A stretch of DNA of 64,000 bases from Blastococcus sp. HT6-30 (GTDB lineage: Bacteria > Actinomycetota > Actinomycetes > Mycobacteriales > Geodermatophilaceae), in the NCBI RefSeq assembly GCF_039729015.1, contig NZ_CP155792.1, positions 1,012,001 through 1,076,000 on the forward strand. The letters run 5' to 3'. Made by a program: the position numbers and the translations under genes. Of this stretch, positions 29,220 through 37,060 are shown in pieces. The notes under the pieces were generated by a model that saw only the letters and a program-made list of their open reading frames with translations, made no database searches and was not told the DNA's origin. Position 1 is the stretch's first letter; each line of letters opens with the position of its first letter.

Positions 29220-29249
29220 TTGGACTGTCCGGAGGCCCGCTCCTAGCGT
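29220..29249 (+). promoter_or_regulatory. lysE promoter in the lysG-lysE intergenic region
   Basis: TTGGAC and TAGCGT are separated by 18 bases, one of the better matches to sigma-70-type boxes in the window. The -10 ends 7 bases before the GTG of lysE, so the transcript should be leaderless. The AT-rich stretch upstream (about 29196-29220, TAATGCACGATGACAAAGAT) is a good candidate for the LysG binding site. Confidence 0.6.
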
Positions 29250-29256
29250 GGGTTCC

Positions 29257-29877
29257 GTGACGACAGGACTGCTGGCCGCAGTGACCGGGCTCGGGATGGG
29301 CCTCTCGCTGATCGTGGCCATCGGGGCGCAGAACGCCTTCGTGCTCCGGCAGGGCCTGCGCATGGAGCACGTGACCGTGGTCGTGGCGGTGTGCGCGGTC
29401 TCCGACGCGGTCCTCATCCTCCTCGGGGTGGCCGGCAACTCCTGGCTCAGCGCCCGCCTGCCCGACGCCATCACCGCCATCCGCCTGGGCGGCGCCGCCT
29501 TCCTGCTCGGCTACGCCGCGCTGGCGGCCCGCCGGGCGCTGCGCCCGTCCTCGTTCGCCGTCGACGCCGGCGGCGGCACCCGCAACGGGCTGCTGGCCAC
29601 CGTGCTGACGTGCGTGGCCCTGACCTGGCTCAACCCGCACGTGTACCTGGACACCGTGCTCCTGCTCGGCTCGGTGGCCGACAGCCACGATGGCGGCCGG
29701 TGGTGGTTCGCCACGGGCGCCGTCGTCGGCAGCCTGCTGTGGTTCAGCGCGCTCGGCTACGGCGCGCGCCTGCTCCGGCCGCTGTTCGCCCGCCCGGCGG
29801 CCTGGCGGGTCCTCGACGCCGCCATCGCCGTCGTCATGGCCGGGCTGGGTCTCGGCCTGCTCCTCAGCGCGTTCTGA
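29257..29877 (+). CDS. lysE: LysE/ArgO family amino-acid exporter
   Basis: 206 residues with about six membrane helices. Family signature [20 protein letters not shown] is followed by VCAVSDAVLI, and [17 protein letters not shown] carries the conserved Asn-Pro and Asp. It exports basic amino acids (lysine, arginine) in exchange for protons. It is divergent from its probable activator lysG. A second, frameshifted copy lies at 51056-51687. Confidence 0.93.
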   Translation: MTTGLLAAVTGLGMGLSLIVAIGAQNAFVLRQGLRMEHVTVVVAVCAVSDAVLILLGVAGNSWLSARLPDAITAIRLGGAAFLLGYAALAARRALRPSSFAVDAGGGTRNGLLATVLTCVALTWLNPHVYLDTVLLLGSVADSHDGGRWWFATGAVVGSLLWFSALGYGARLLRPLFARPAAWRVLDAAIAVVMAGLGLGLLLSAF

Positions 29878-29893
29878 CGTCCGCGCCGGATCG

Positions 29894-29974
29894 TGCGGGA
29901 GGGGGGAGTCGAACCCCCACGCCCGAAGGCACCAGATCCTAAGTCTGGCGTGGCTGCCGTTACACCACTCCCGC
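29894..29974 (-). tRNA. tRNA-Leu (anticodon UAG)
   Basis: Reverse-strand tRNA. The acceptor stem GCGGGAG pairs with CTCCCGC, the anticodon arm CCAGA-CTTAGGA-TCTGG gives anticodon TAG (Leu, CUA codons), and the T arm is GGGGGTTCGACTCCCCC. A long variable arm (TGCCTTCGGGCG) marks a type II tRNA, as required for leucine. The discriminator is A and CCA is not encoded. Confidence 0.95.
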
Positions 29975-30062
29975 GTGGCTCCGGAGTCTAGGAGCACCCC
30001 GGTCGGGTGCCCGGCAGGACCGTCACTGAGCTGACCTGCGTCGCGTCTGGCAGGCTGTCGCC

Positions 30063-30293
30063 GTGCCCCGCGACCCACGACAGATCCAGCTCGAGATCGA
30101 TGCGGCCCGCGAGTCGCTGGCCGCCACCCTGGACCAGATCGCCTACCGGAGCAGCCCGACCCGCCTGAAGGCGCAGGGCAGGGATGCCGTGCAGCGGTTC
30201 CTGCAGACCCCGGCGGGCAAGGCCACGATCGGCGCCGTCGGGCTGCTGGTCACGCTCGTCCTGGTCCAGAAGGTCCGGCACCGCAAGGACTGA
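30063..30293 (+). CDS. DUF3618 family membrane protein
   Basis: 76 residues. The N-terminal DPRQIQLEIDAARESLAATLDQI helix and one membrane segment (IGAVGLLVTLVLVQKV) near the end define DUF3618, a small actinobacterial family often near cell-envelope and phasin-like genes. CAGGCT ends 6 bases before the GTG, consistent with leaderless transcription. Function unknown. Confidence 0.85.
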   Translation: MPRDPRQIQLEIDAARESLAATLDQIAYRSSPTRLKAQGRDAVQRFLQTPAGKATIGAVGLLVTLVLVQKVRHRKD

Positions 30294-30454
30294 CGCGGAG
30301 CGCCGCGACCGGGCCGGCGGTATCCGGGGTGGCCTGGTCCTACGGGGACCCGGCGCCGGCCACGAGCACCTGCGCTCGGCCCTCGCGTTCCACCCAGCCG
30401 AGGTGGACCGGGCCCGTCAGGGCGGGCCCGGCACCCTCGGCTGGTGAGCGAGGC

Positions 30455-31069
30455 TCAGGCCTGGGCGCGCACCAGCGGCAGCACGACGGTGTCCAGCACC
30501 TCGTCGGCGAAGGCATCGTCGACGGGGCGGTGCGTCAGCAGCCAGCGCTGCACCAGCAGGGCGCTGATCGCCTCGGCGGCCACCGAGGTACGGAAGGACG
30601 GGGTGATGTCCCCGCGGGCCTCGGCGTTCTTCCAGACCTGGTCGAAGGACTCCCGCCAGACGGCGAGCGGCCCGTTCTCGAACGCGTCCGCCAGCGCCGG
30701 GTGGCGCGGCACGGTGGACAGCAGCGAGAGGGTCGCCGCGCCCGTCGGGCCGTTCACGACACCCACCAGGGTGTGCATGATCTCCCGCAGGTCACCCTCG
30801 AGGGAACCGGTGTCGGGGCTGGTCGCCACGTCGCGGTTCAGGTCGGAGATCGTGTCGACGACCAGGTCCTGCTTGGTGCGCCAACGCCGGTAGATCGTCG
30901 CCTTGCCGACCCCGGCTTCCGCCGCGACCGCGTCCATGGTCAGCGCCCCGTAGCCCACGTCGGCCAGCAACCGGAGGATCGCGGCGCGGATCACGCCGTC
31001 CCGGCTGGGGTCGCGGGGCCGGCCGCCGCGGCTGGGGCGGTCGACGTCAGCGGTGGGGAGAGCGGCCAT
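30455..31069 (-). CDS. TetR/AcrR family repressor
   Basis: 204 residues. The N-terminal HTH is VIRAAILRLLADVGYGALTMDAVAAEAGVGKATIYRRW (as GYGALTMDAVAAEAGV then GKATIYRRW), and the C-terminal domain is of the TetR_C group (RWLLTHRPVDDAFADEVLDTVV). TAAGGT ends 6 bases before the ATG at 31069, so transcription is probably leaderless. The TTAGACACTCAAGTTGTGAA stretch over the -10 has weak dyad symmetry and may be its own operator. No obvious target gene in a pair; the EAL gene is divergent. Confidence 0.88.
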   Translation of the reverse strand: MAALPTADVDRPSRGGRPRDPSRDGVIRAAILRLLADVGYGALTMDAVAAEAGVGKATIYRRWRTKQDLVVDTISDLNRDVATSPDTGSLEGDLREIMHTLVGVVNGPTGAATLSLLSTVPRHPALADAFENGPLAVWRESFDQVWKNAEARGDITPSFRTSVAAEAISALLVQRWLLTHRPVDDAFADEVLDTVVLPLVRAQA

Positions 31070-31194
31070 GGGCAAACCTTAGACACTCAAGTTGTGAACC
31101 GGCTGGCGGCCTCCTGGCGCTACCCCCGGAAGTGGGTTGGGATACCGCCGCGCGCCTGTCCCGCGCCTCCGTGCCGGTAGGTCACCCTCGTTCC

Positions 31195-32304
31195 GTGGGA
31201 ACCATCTGCGGCGGCGTCTGCGGGTGCCGCCAGAACTGGGACGTGCCCGGCCGGGCGAGCCGCGCCCTGCTGGCCACCTCGATCGGGCATGTCCTCCCGC
31301 ACGTCGCCCGGACGGCCAAGGCCCTCGGTCTCACCGTCCACTCCGCGCCCCAGCTGGTCGACGTCGTCGACGAACGCGGCGGCCGGGGGCTCGAGCGGCT
31401 GTTCCAGCGGCTGGCCCGCGAGCTGACCGCGGCCGAGACCGAGGCGGTCCGGGTGGCCACCGACCCGCCGGTCGACGGGACCACGCGCACCGCCCGCCTG
31501 CTCACCGCGCCCACCCTCGCCGTCGAGCTGGCCCGGCGCGGGGTCACCGTCGAGGTCGGCGTCCTGGCCGAGGCCGAGTTCTGGTCGGTCTACCAGCCGA
31601 TCGTGTCGCTGGCCGACCGCTCGGTCGTCGCCCACGAGGCGCTGCTGCGCGGCCTCGTCGACGGCCGCGAGGTGGGCGGCGGTGACCTGTTCTTCGTGGC
31701 CGAGTCCGCGGGGTGGCTGGACCGTCTGGACCGCATCGGCCGCGAGTCGGCCATCACCGGTGCGGTGCCGTGGCTGGGCGACCACGACCTGTTCATCAAC
31801 TCCGACCCGACCTCGATCTACCGCCCGCAGGTGTGCCTGGCCAGCACCGAGCGGGTCGCCCACGAGACGGGGGTGGAGCCGCACCAGCTGGTGTTCGAGG
31901 TGGTGGAGTCGCACGCCATCGCCGACCGCGGGCACCTGGTGTCGGTGCTGGAGCACTACCGCTCGCTGGGGTGGCGGGTGGCGCTGGACGACGTCGGCGC
32001 CGGCTGGTCGAGCCTGTCGCTGCTGGGCGCCGTGCGCCCGGAGCTGGTGAAGCTGGACAAGCGGCTGGTGCAGGAGCTGCCCGACGACGGCGCCCGCACC
32101 GTGCTGAAGGCGGTCACCGACCTGGCCCACCAGCTCGGCGCGGTGGTCGTCGCCGAGGGCGTCGAGACCGAGCAGCTGGCCGAGGAGGTCACCGCGCTCG
32201 GCGCCGATCTGGGGCAGGGCTGGCTGTTCGGCCGGCCGGTCCGGCCCGAGCTGCCGGCGGAGGAGCCCGAGGGCCGCTGGCAGCCGGTGGAACGCGTCCG
32301 CTGA
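31195..32304 (+). CDS. EAL-domain protein (putative c-di-GMP phosphodiesterase)
   Basis: About 369 residues. A short N-terminal region with CGGVCGCRQNW (three closely spaced Cys) and a helical part (about 25-110) precede an EAL domain. The domain has HEALLRG, NSDP, FEVVESH, LDDVGAGWSS, LVKLDK, AEGVET and QGWLFGRP. The metal and catalytic residues seem present, so c-di-GMP hydrolysis is plausible. There is no GGDEF domain. The GTG at 31195 has CACCCT six bases upstream; an earlier GTG at 31132 would add 21 non-family residues. Confidence 0.85.
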   Translation: MGTICGGVCGCRQNWDVPGRASRALLATSIGHVLPHVARTAKALGLTVHSAPQLVDVVDERGGRGLERLFQRLARELTAAETEAVRVATDPPVDGTTRTARLLTAPTLAVELARRGVTVEVGVLAEAEFWSVYQPIVSLADRSVVAHEALLRGLVDGREVGGGDLFFVAESAGWLDRLDRIGRESAITGAVPWLGDHDLFINSDPTSIYRPQVCLASTERVAHETGVEPHQLVFEVVESHAIADRGHLVSVLEHYRSLGWRVALDDVGAGWSSLSLLGAVRPELVKLDKRLVQELPDDGARTVLKAVTDLAHQLGAVVVAEGVETEQLAEEVTALGADLGQGWLFGRPVRPELPAEEPEGRWQPVERVR

Positions 32305-32314
32305 GCCGCTGCGG

Positions 32315-32911
32315 TCAGCCCAGTGCCCAGCCGGTGAGCACCGGGCGTCCGTGCTCGTGGCCGAGGACGCCGTAGCGCCCGGCGGGGAGGGCGAACAGCG
32401 CACCGGCCTCGGGGGCGAGCCCCAGCCACCGGGCCGTGAGCACGCGCAGCACGTGCCCGTGCGCGACCAGGGCGACGTCGCCCTCGCCGAGCCGTGCGCG
32501 GGCGCGGTCGAGGACCCGGTCGACCCGCCGGCCGACGTCGTCCAGCGCCTCGCCGGGCATCGCCGCGGTGGCGGTGCCGTCCCGCCAGATCGACCACTCG
32601 CGGCCCAGCTCCTCGCTGATCTCGGCGGTGGTGCGCCCCTCGTAGCCGCCGTAGTCGATCTCCACCAGGTCGGGGTCGACGTCGGTGGCCGGCAGCCCGG
32701 CCAGCTCGGCCGTGCGCCGCGCGCGCACCAGCGGGCTGACCCGGACCTCGACGAACTGCCGCCCGGCGAGGACCGCGCGCAGCCCGCGGGCCTGCTCCTC
32801 GCCCTCGGGCAGCAGCGGGAGGTCGGTCGTCCCGGTGTGCTGGCCGGTCCGGCTCCACTCCGTCTGCCCGTGCCGCAGCACCACGATCTCGCCCACCGGT
32901 CCATCGAACAC
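32315..32911 (-). CDS. histidine phosphatase (phosphoglycerate-mutase-like)
   Basis: About 198 residues. The catalytic LRHGQTEW motif is at residues 12-19, the second His in VALVAHGHVLRVL, with Arg in VRARRTAELAG and Glu in DYGGYEG. This is the small branch of the histidine phosphatase superfamily; the substrate (sugar phosphates or others) cannot be assigned. It is convergent with the EAL gene by 10 bases. The GTG at 32911 is used. Confidence 0.88.
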   Translation of the reverse strand: MFDGPVGEIVVLRHGQTEWSRTGQHTGTTDLPLLPEGEEQARGLRAVLAGRQFVEVRVSPLVRARRTAELAGLPATDVDPDLVEIDYGGYEGRTTAEISEELGREWSIWRDGTATAAMPGEALDDVGRRVDRVLDRARARLGEGDVALVAHGHVLRVLTARWLGLAPEAGALFALPAGRYGVLGHEHGRPVLTGWALG

Positions 32912-32956
32912 GCCTGCCCGGGAACACGCTCGGGGGTGGCCGCGCTGGCCACCGGC

Positions 32957-33811
32957 ATGACCACTGCACAGCTCAGCGACACGTTCAGCATCGGCGGCGA
33001 CCTCCCCGTCCACCGGCTCGGCTACGGAGCCATGCAGCTGCCCGGCCCGGGCGTCTGGGGCGAGCCGGCCGACCGCGCCGCCGCGATCCGCGTGGTGCAG
33101 GCCGCCGTCGAGCAGGGCGTCGACTTCATCGACACCGCCGACTCCTACGGCCCCGAGGTCAGCGAGCAGATCATCGCCGAGGCGCTGCATCCCTATCCGG
33201 AGCACCTCGTCATCGCGACCAAGGCCGGGCTGACCCGCCAGGGCCCCGGCATCTGGACGCCGGTCGGCCGCCCGGCCTACCTCAAGCAGCAGGTCGAGCT
33301 CTCGCTGCGGCACCTGAAGGTCGACCGCATCGACCTGATCCAGCTGCACCGCATCGACGCCGAGGTTCCGCTGGCCGACCAGCTCGGCGCCTTCGCCGAG
33401 CTCAAGGAGCAGGGCAAGGTCCGGCACATCGGCGTCTCCGAGGTGTCGGTCGAGGAGCTGGAGGCAGCCCGCGGCATCACCGAGATCGTCAGCGTGCAGA
33501 ACCTCTACAACCTCACCAACCGGCAGAGCCAGGACGTCCTGGACTACGCCACCGGCGAGGGAATCGCCTTCATCCCGTGGTTCCCGATCGCCACCGGGGA
33601 CCTCGCCGCGCCGGACAGCCCGGTCGCCGACATCGCCCGCGAGCTGGATGCCACGCCGTCGCAGGTGGCGCTGGCCTGGCTGCTGCGGAAGTCGCCGGTC
33701 ATCCTCCCGATCCCGGGCACCAAGTCGGTCGACCACCTCACCGAGAACCTCGGCGCCGCGCGGCTGACGCTCTCCGACGAGGACATGACCCGCCTCGACG
33801 CGATCGCATAG
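32957..33811 (+). CDS. aldo/keto reductase
   Basis: 284 residues, complete AKR: RLGYGAMQLPG, Asp-Tyr in FIDTADSYGP, Lys in VIATKAGL, and His in LIQLHRID, with cofactor loop PIPGTKSVDHLTENL. It closely resembles the protein at 5019-5912 (shared RLGYGAMQL, EALHPYPE and LLI/PIPGT segments), suggesting a duplication, and unlike that copy it has the catalytic His. ATG at 32957. Divergent from the histidine phosphatase by 45 bases. Confidence 0.9.
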   Translation: MTTAQLSDTFSIGGDLPVHRLGYGAMQLPGPGVWGEPADRAAAIRVVQAAVEQGVDFIDTADSYGPEVSEQIIAEALHPYPEHLVIATKAGLTRQGPGIWTPVGRPAYLKQQVELSLRHLKVDRIDLIQLHRIDAEVPLADQLGAFAELKEQGKVRHIGVSEVSVEELEAARGITEIVSVQNLYNLTNRQSQDVLDYATGEGIAFIPWFPIATGDLAAPDSPVADIARELDATPSQVALAWLLRKSPVILPIPGTKSVDHLTENLGAARLTLSDEDMTRLDAIA

Positions 33812-33912
33812 TCGTCCGCCGGACGACACCGCCGCCAGGTGCCGTCCCGACGGGCGACGAGCCGTTGCGCGAGCGGCAGCGGGGATCCTCCGGGCCGGCG
33901 CTGCAGCCCGCC

Positions 33913-33947
33913 GAACCCCCGGTCGCGACCGCTGCGACCGGGGGTTC
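33913..33947. terminator. 14-base-pair hairpin between AKR and acyl-CoA dehydrogenase genes
   Basis: Perfect stem GAACCCCCGGTCGC/GCGACCGGGGGTTC with a 7-base loop. It ends 11 bases before the dehydrogenase GTG, so it may terminate the AKR transcript or control initiation of the next gene. Confidence 0.7.
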
Positions 33948-33958
33948 ACCATGTCGTC

Positions 33959-35113
33959 GTGGATGCCGAGGACTTCCGTCAGGTCAAGGACGCCGTTCGC
34001 CAGCTGATCCGCGAATCGGTCGTGCCCCGCGAGGAGCAGATCGAGGACGAGGACCGCATCCCCGACGACCTGCGCGCGCAGGCCGCGGAGATGGGCCTGT
34101 TCGGCTACGCGCTGCCCGAGGAGCACGGCGGCCTCGGCGTCACCATGAGCGAGGACGTCGAGCTCGCCATGGAGTTCGGCTACACGACGCCGGCGTTCCG
34201 CTCCCTGTTCGGCACGAACAACGGCATCTCCGGTCAGGTGATCGCCCGGTTCGGCAGCGACGAGCAGAAGAAGAAGTATCTGCCGGGGCTCTCCGCCGGT
34301 GAGCTGATCGGGTCCTTCGCCCTCACCGAGGCCGAGGCCGGCTCCGACCCCTCCGCCCTGCGGACGTCCGCCCGCCGCGACGGCGACGACTGGGTCATCA
34401 ACGGCAGCAAGCGCTACATCACCAACGCGCCGATCGCCGACCTGTTCGTCGTCTTCGCCCGCACCGACCCGGCGGAGCGGGGCGGCCGCGGCATCTCCAG
34501 CTTCGTCGTCGAGACCGCCACGCCCGGCGTCACCGTGGGCCCCAAGGACAAGAAGATGGGCCAGGCCGGCGCCTGGACCAGCGAGGTGTTCTTCGACGAC
34601 GTGCGGGTGCCCGCCGATGCGCTGGTGGGGGAGGAGGGCCGGGGGTACGCCAAGGCCCTCACCGTGCTCTCCCGCGGCCGGCTGCACATCGCCGCGCTCT
34701 GCGTCGGCATGGCCCAGCGGGTGCTCGACGAGTCGGTCGCCTACGCGGCCACCGCCAAGCAGGGTGGCGCGCCGATCGGCCGCTTCCAGCTGGTGCAGGC
34801 GATGCTCGCCGACATGCACGCCGAGCTGCTCGCCGGCCGCAGCATGGTGCGCGACGTCGCCGCCCGCTACGACTCCGGCGAGGACACCTCCGTCGGCCCG
34901 TCGTCGGCCAAGCTCTTCTGCACCGAGATGGTCGGCCGCGCCGTCGACAAGGCGGTGCAGGTGCACGGCGGCATGGGCTACCTGCGGACGACGCCGGTGG
35001 AGCGCTTCTACCGCGACGCCCGCCTCTTCCGCCTCTACGAGGGCACCAGCGAGGTGCAGCGGGTGATCGTCGGCGGTGCGCTGCTGCGTGAGGCCGGCAT
35101 GGCACGTGGCTGA
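33959..35113 (+). CDS. acyl-CoA dehydrogenase
   Basis: 384 residues, full-length FAD flavoprotein of fatty-acid (or branched-chain acid) oxidation. Visible: LPEEHGGLGV, FALTEAEAGSDPSAL (FAD/substrate loop), the middle beta domain (KKMGQAGAWTSEVFFDDVRVP), and the C-terminal helices with VQVHGGMGYLRTTPVERFYRDAR then YEGTSEVQRVIVGG. The catalytic base would be the Glu in YEGTSEVQ, the usual place. The in-frame GTG at 33959 is favoured because the sequence before it is the hairpin and unlike protein. A thioesterase gene overlaps the end. Confidence 0.92.
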   Translation: MDAEDFRQVKDAVRQLIRESVVPREEQIEDEDRIPDDLRAQAAEMGLFGYALPEEHGGLGVTMSEDVELAMEFGYTTPAFRSLFGTNNGISGQVIARFGSDEQKKKYLPGLSAGELIGSFALTEAEAGSDPSALRTSARRDGDDWVINGSKRYITNAPIADLFVVFARTDPAERGGRGISSFVVETATPGVTVGPKDKKMGQAGAWTSEVFFDDVRVPADALVGEEGRGYAKALTVLSRGRLHIAALCVGMAQRVLDESVAYAATAKQGGAPIGRFQLVQAMLADMHAELLAGRSMVRDVAARYDSGEDTSVGPSSAKLFCTEMVGRAVDKAVQVHGGMGYLRTTPVERFYRDARLFRLYEGTSEVQRVIVGGALLREAGMARG

Positions 35114-35789
35114 GCGGCCGGAGCTCTCCACCGCGGAGCGCGACGTCCGGCGGGGCGCCGTCGGGGACCTCGGCTCCGCGCTGCGCGAGCTGGTCGACGC
35201 CGCGGTGCTCACCGAGGTGCCGATGGCGGAGCTCGCGGACGTGGCGGGCGCCGTGCGGCAGCTCGCCGGGCGGCTGCGCGCCGACGGCCGGGGGCTGCAC
35301 GACATCCCCTCGGTCGACGACCCCGCCACCGGGGAGCGCTGGTACAGCCCGGTCTACGGGCCGGGCAACCCCGTGGCCCCGCCGATGGAGGCGTCGAGCA
35401 CCCCGGACGGCCGGGCGACCGGCCGGGTGACCCTCGGCAAGCCGCACGAGGGGCCGCCCGGGCTCGTGCACGGCGGAGTGGTGGCGACGCTCCTCGACCA
35501 CGTCCTCGCCCGCGCCGTTCGGGCGGCCGGGCGCGGCGGGCTCACGGCCACGCTGACGGTCACCTACCGGCGTCCGGTGCAGCTGGGCGTGTCGCTGGTG
35601 GCGACGGCGGAGCTGGCGACCACCGAGGGCCGGCGGACCACCGCCACCGCGCGCCTGGTCGCCGCCGACGACCCGGCGACGACGCTGGCCGAGGCCGAGG
35701 GGCTGTTCGTCGCGCTGCGGCCGGAGCGGGCCGCCGACGTCTTCGCGCCCACCGGGCGCGACGTGGAGGCCTGGACCAGCCGCAGCTGA
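35106..35789 (+). CDS. PaaI-type hotdog-fold thioesterase
   Basis: 227 residues. The C-terminal 130 residues form a hotdog domain with the acyl-CoA thioesterase signature PGLVHGGVVATLLDH and strand LTATLTVTYRRPVQLG. The first 90 residues, with ELSTAERDVRRGAV and DDPATGERWYSPVYGPGNPV, match a common actinobacterial N-terminal extension. The GTG overlaps the dehydrogenase stop by 8 bases, so the two are co-translated and likely act on the same acyl-CoA pool. Confidence 0.85.
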   Translation: MAERPELSTAERDVRRGAVGDLGSALRELVDAAVLTEVPMAELADVAGAVRQLAGRLRADGRGLHDIPSVDDPATGERWYSPVYGPGNPVAPPMEASSTPDGRATGRVTLGKPHEGPPGLVHGGVVATLLDHVLARAVRAAGRGGLTATLTVTYRRPVQLGVSLVATAELATTEGRRTTATARLVAADDPATTLAEAEGLFVALRPERAADVFAPTGRDVEAWTSRS

Positions 35790-35807
35790 CACCGGTCCGG
35801 GCCTGCC

Positions 35808-35863
35808 GGTGCGCCGCTGGCGTGCGACCTCCGCCGTTCCCGGGAGGTCACGTACGGCGCACC
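35808..35863. terminator. bidirectional hairpin between convergent genes
   Basis: Outer arms GGTGCGCCG and CGGCGCACC enclose a second stem (CGTGCGACCTCC with GGAGGTCACG-like bases). It lies between the thioesterase and the opposite-strand epimerase gene. Confidence 0.6.
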
Positions 35864-35885
35864 CGGGCCTCGTTCGACGGCTGAG

Positions 35886-37004
35886 TCAGTTGGCCCGCGG
35901 GCCCGGCGCGTTGGCCGGGTCGCCGCCCGGGTCGAGCGAGGCCCCGCCGGCCGGGCGGAGCAGCGCGCCGGGTGCCCCCGTCCCGCTCCCGAGGGCGGCG
36001 ACGAACTGGCGCAGCACGTCGTCGCCGGTGTGGAACGGGCCCCAGTCCAGCAGCTTGCGCGCCCGCCCGGTGTCCAGCGCCGGTGCCTGCGTGCCGATGT
36101 CCAGCCAGCCCGGTTCGGTGGGCACCACGTGGGCGGTGAAGGCGGCGTGCAGCGCGGCGCGCAGGGCGAAGGCCGGGGTGGGCACCCGCACAGTCCCCAG
36201 CGCGCGGGCCAGCGCGTCGGCGTCCATCAGCGGTTCGGCGGCGATGTTGAACGGGCCGGGCGCGCGCCGGTCGAGCATCCGCTCGATCGCGTCGGCGACG
36301 TCGTCGGCGTGGACGAACGCGACCGCCAGCGCGGGCAGGGGGAGCGGCAGCAATCGCGCGACCGCGCCGGGCAGCATACGCGCGGCGCCGAACAGCAGCG
36401 GCCCGAGGAAGTAGCGGCCGATCTCGCTGCTCGCCTCCGGTTGCAGCACCAGCGTGGGGCGGACGACGGTCAGCGTGATGTCCCGGTGCCGGCCGAGGAC
36501 CTCGCGGACCACCCGCTCGGCGTCGGACTTGTCCCGGCTGTACTGCGCGCTCGGGATGCCCGTGGTCGGCCAGTCCTCGGTGACCCGCTGCCCTCGAGCC
36601 CCGCCGGCGTAGGCGCCGATCGAGCTCATGTGCACGAACTGGTCGACGCCGGCCGCGGCAGCCGCGCGGGCCACCCGCCGGGTGCCGTCGACGTTCACCT
36701 GGCGCAGCTTGTCGGGCTGCCGCCCCGGCTGCAGCGCCCAGGCGAGGTGGACGACGGCGTCGACGCCGTCGAGGAACTCGGCGAGCTCGGCCTCGGAAGC
36801 CGCCTCGCCGAGGTCGGCGAGGTGCCAGCGCACGCCGTCGTAGGGGGCGATCGCCGGCGGCCGCCGCCGGGCCAGCCCGCGCACCTCCGCCAGCCCGGCC
36901 TTGGGGTTCGTGAGCCGGCGCAGCAGGGCGGTGCCGACGTTTCCGCTGGCACCGGTGACGGCCACCGTGCGACCGGCGAGGTGACCGGGGGAGAGCTTCG
37001 CCAT
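35886..37004 (-). CDS. NAD-dependent epimerase/dehydratase (extended SDR)
   Basis: 372 residues. Rossmann motif VTGASGNVGTALLRRL at 15-30, a YSRDK active-site pattern preceded by SSIGAY, and FVHADDVADAI are typical of atypical extended SDRs such as sugar-nucleotide or hydroxysteroid-type epimerases. The C-terminus is Gly/Pro-rich (about 340-372) and probably disordered. Substrate is unknown. ATG at 37004; 56 bases separate its start from the end of the MFS gene on the same strand. Confidence 0.85.
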   Translation of the reverse strand: MAKLSPGHLAGRTVAVTGASGNVGTALLRRLTNPKAGLAEVRGLARRRPPAIAPYDGVRWHLADLGEAASEAELAEFLDGVDAVVHLAWALQPGRQPDKLRQVNVDGTRRVARAAAAAGVDQFVHMSSIGAYAGGARGQRVTEDWPTTGIPSAQYSRDKSDAERVVREVLGRHRDITLTVVRPTLVLQPEASSEIGRYFLGPLLFGAARMLPGAVARLLPLPLPALAVAFVHADDVADAIERMLDRRAPGPFNIAAEPLMDADALARALGTVRVPTPAFALRAALHAAFTAHVVPTEPGWLDIGTQAPALDTGRARKLLDWGPFHTGDDVLRQFVAALGSGTGAPGALLRPAGGASLDPGGDPANAPGPRAN

Positions 37005-37060
37005 TCCCTGCCGCTACCCGGCCGGCCTGCCGCCAACCCGCCGGTCCAGGCCGGGGCGTC

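Noticed and set aside
26728-30078. Reverse-strand open frame of over 1100 codons
   Set aside because: It runs through lysG in another frame, lysE, a tRNA and other real genes. The composition is low-complexity.
31076-31096. TetR operator before the gene ending at 30455
   Set aside because: TTAGACACTCAAGTTGTGAA has only partial dyad symmetry; kept as a weak note, not a feature.
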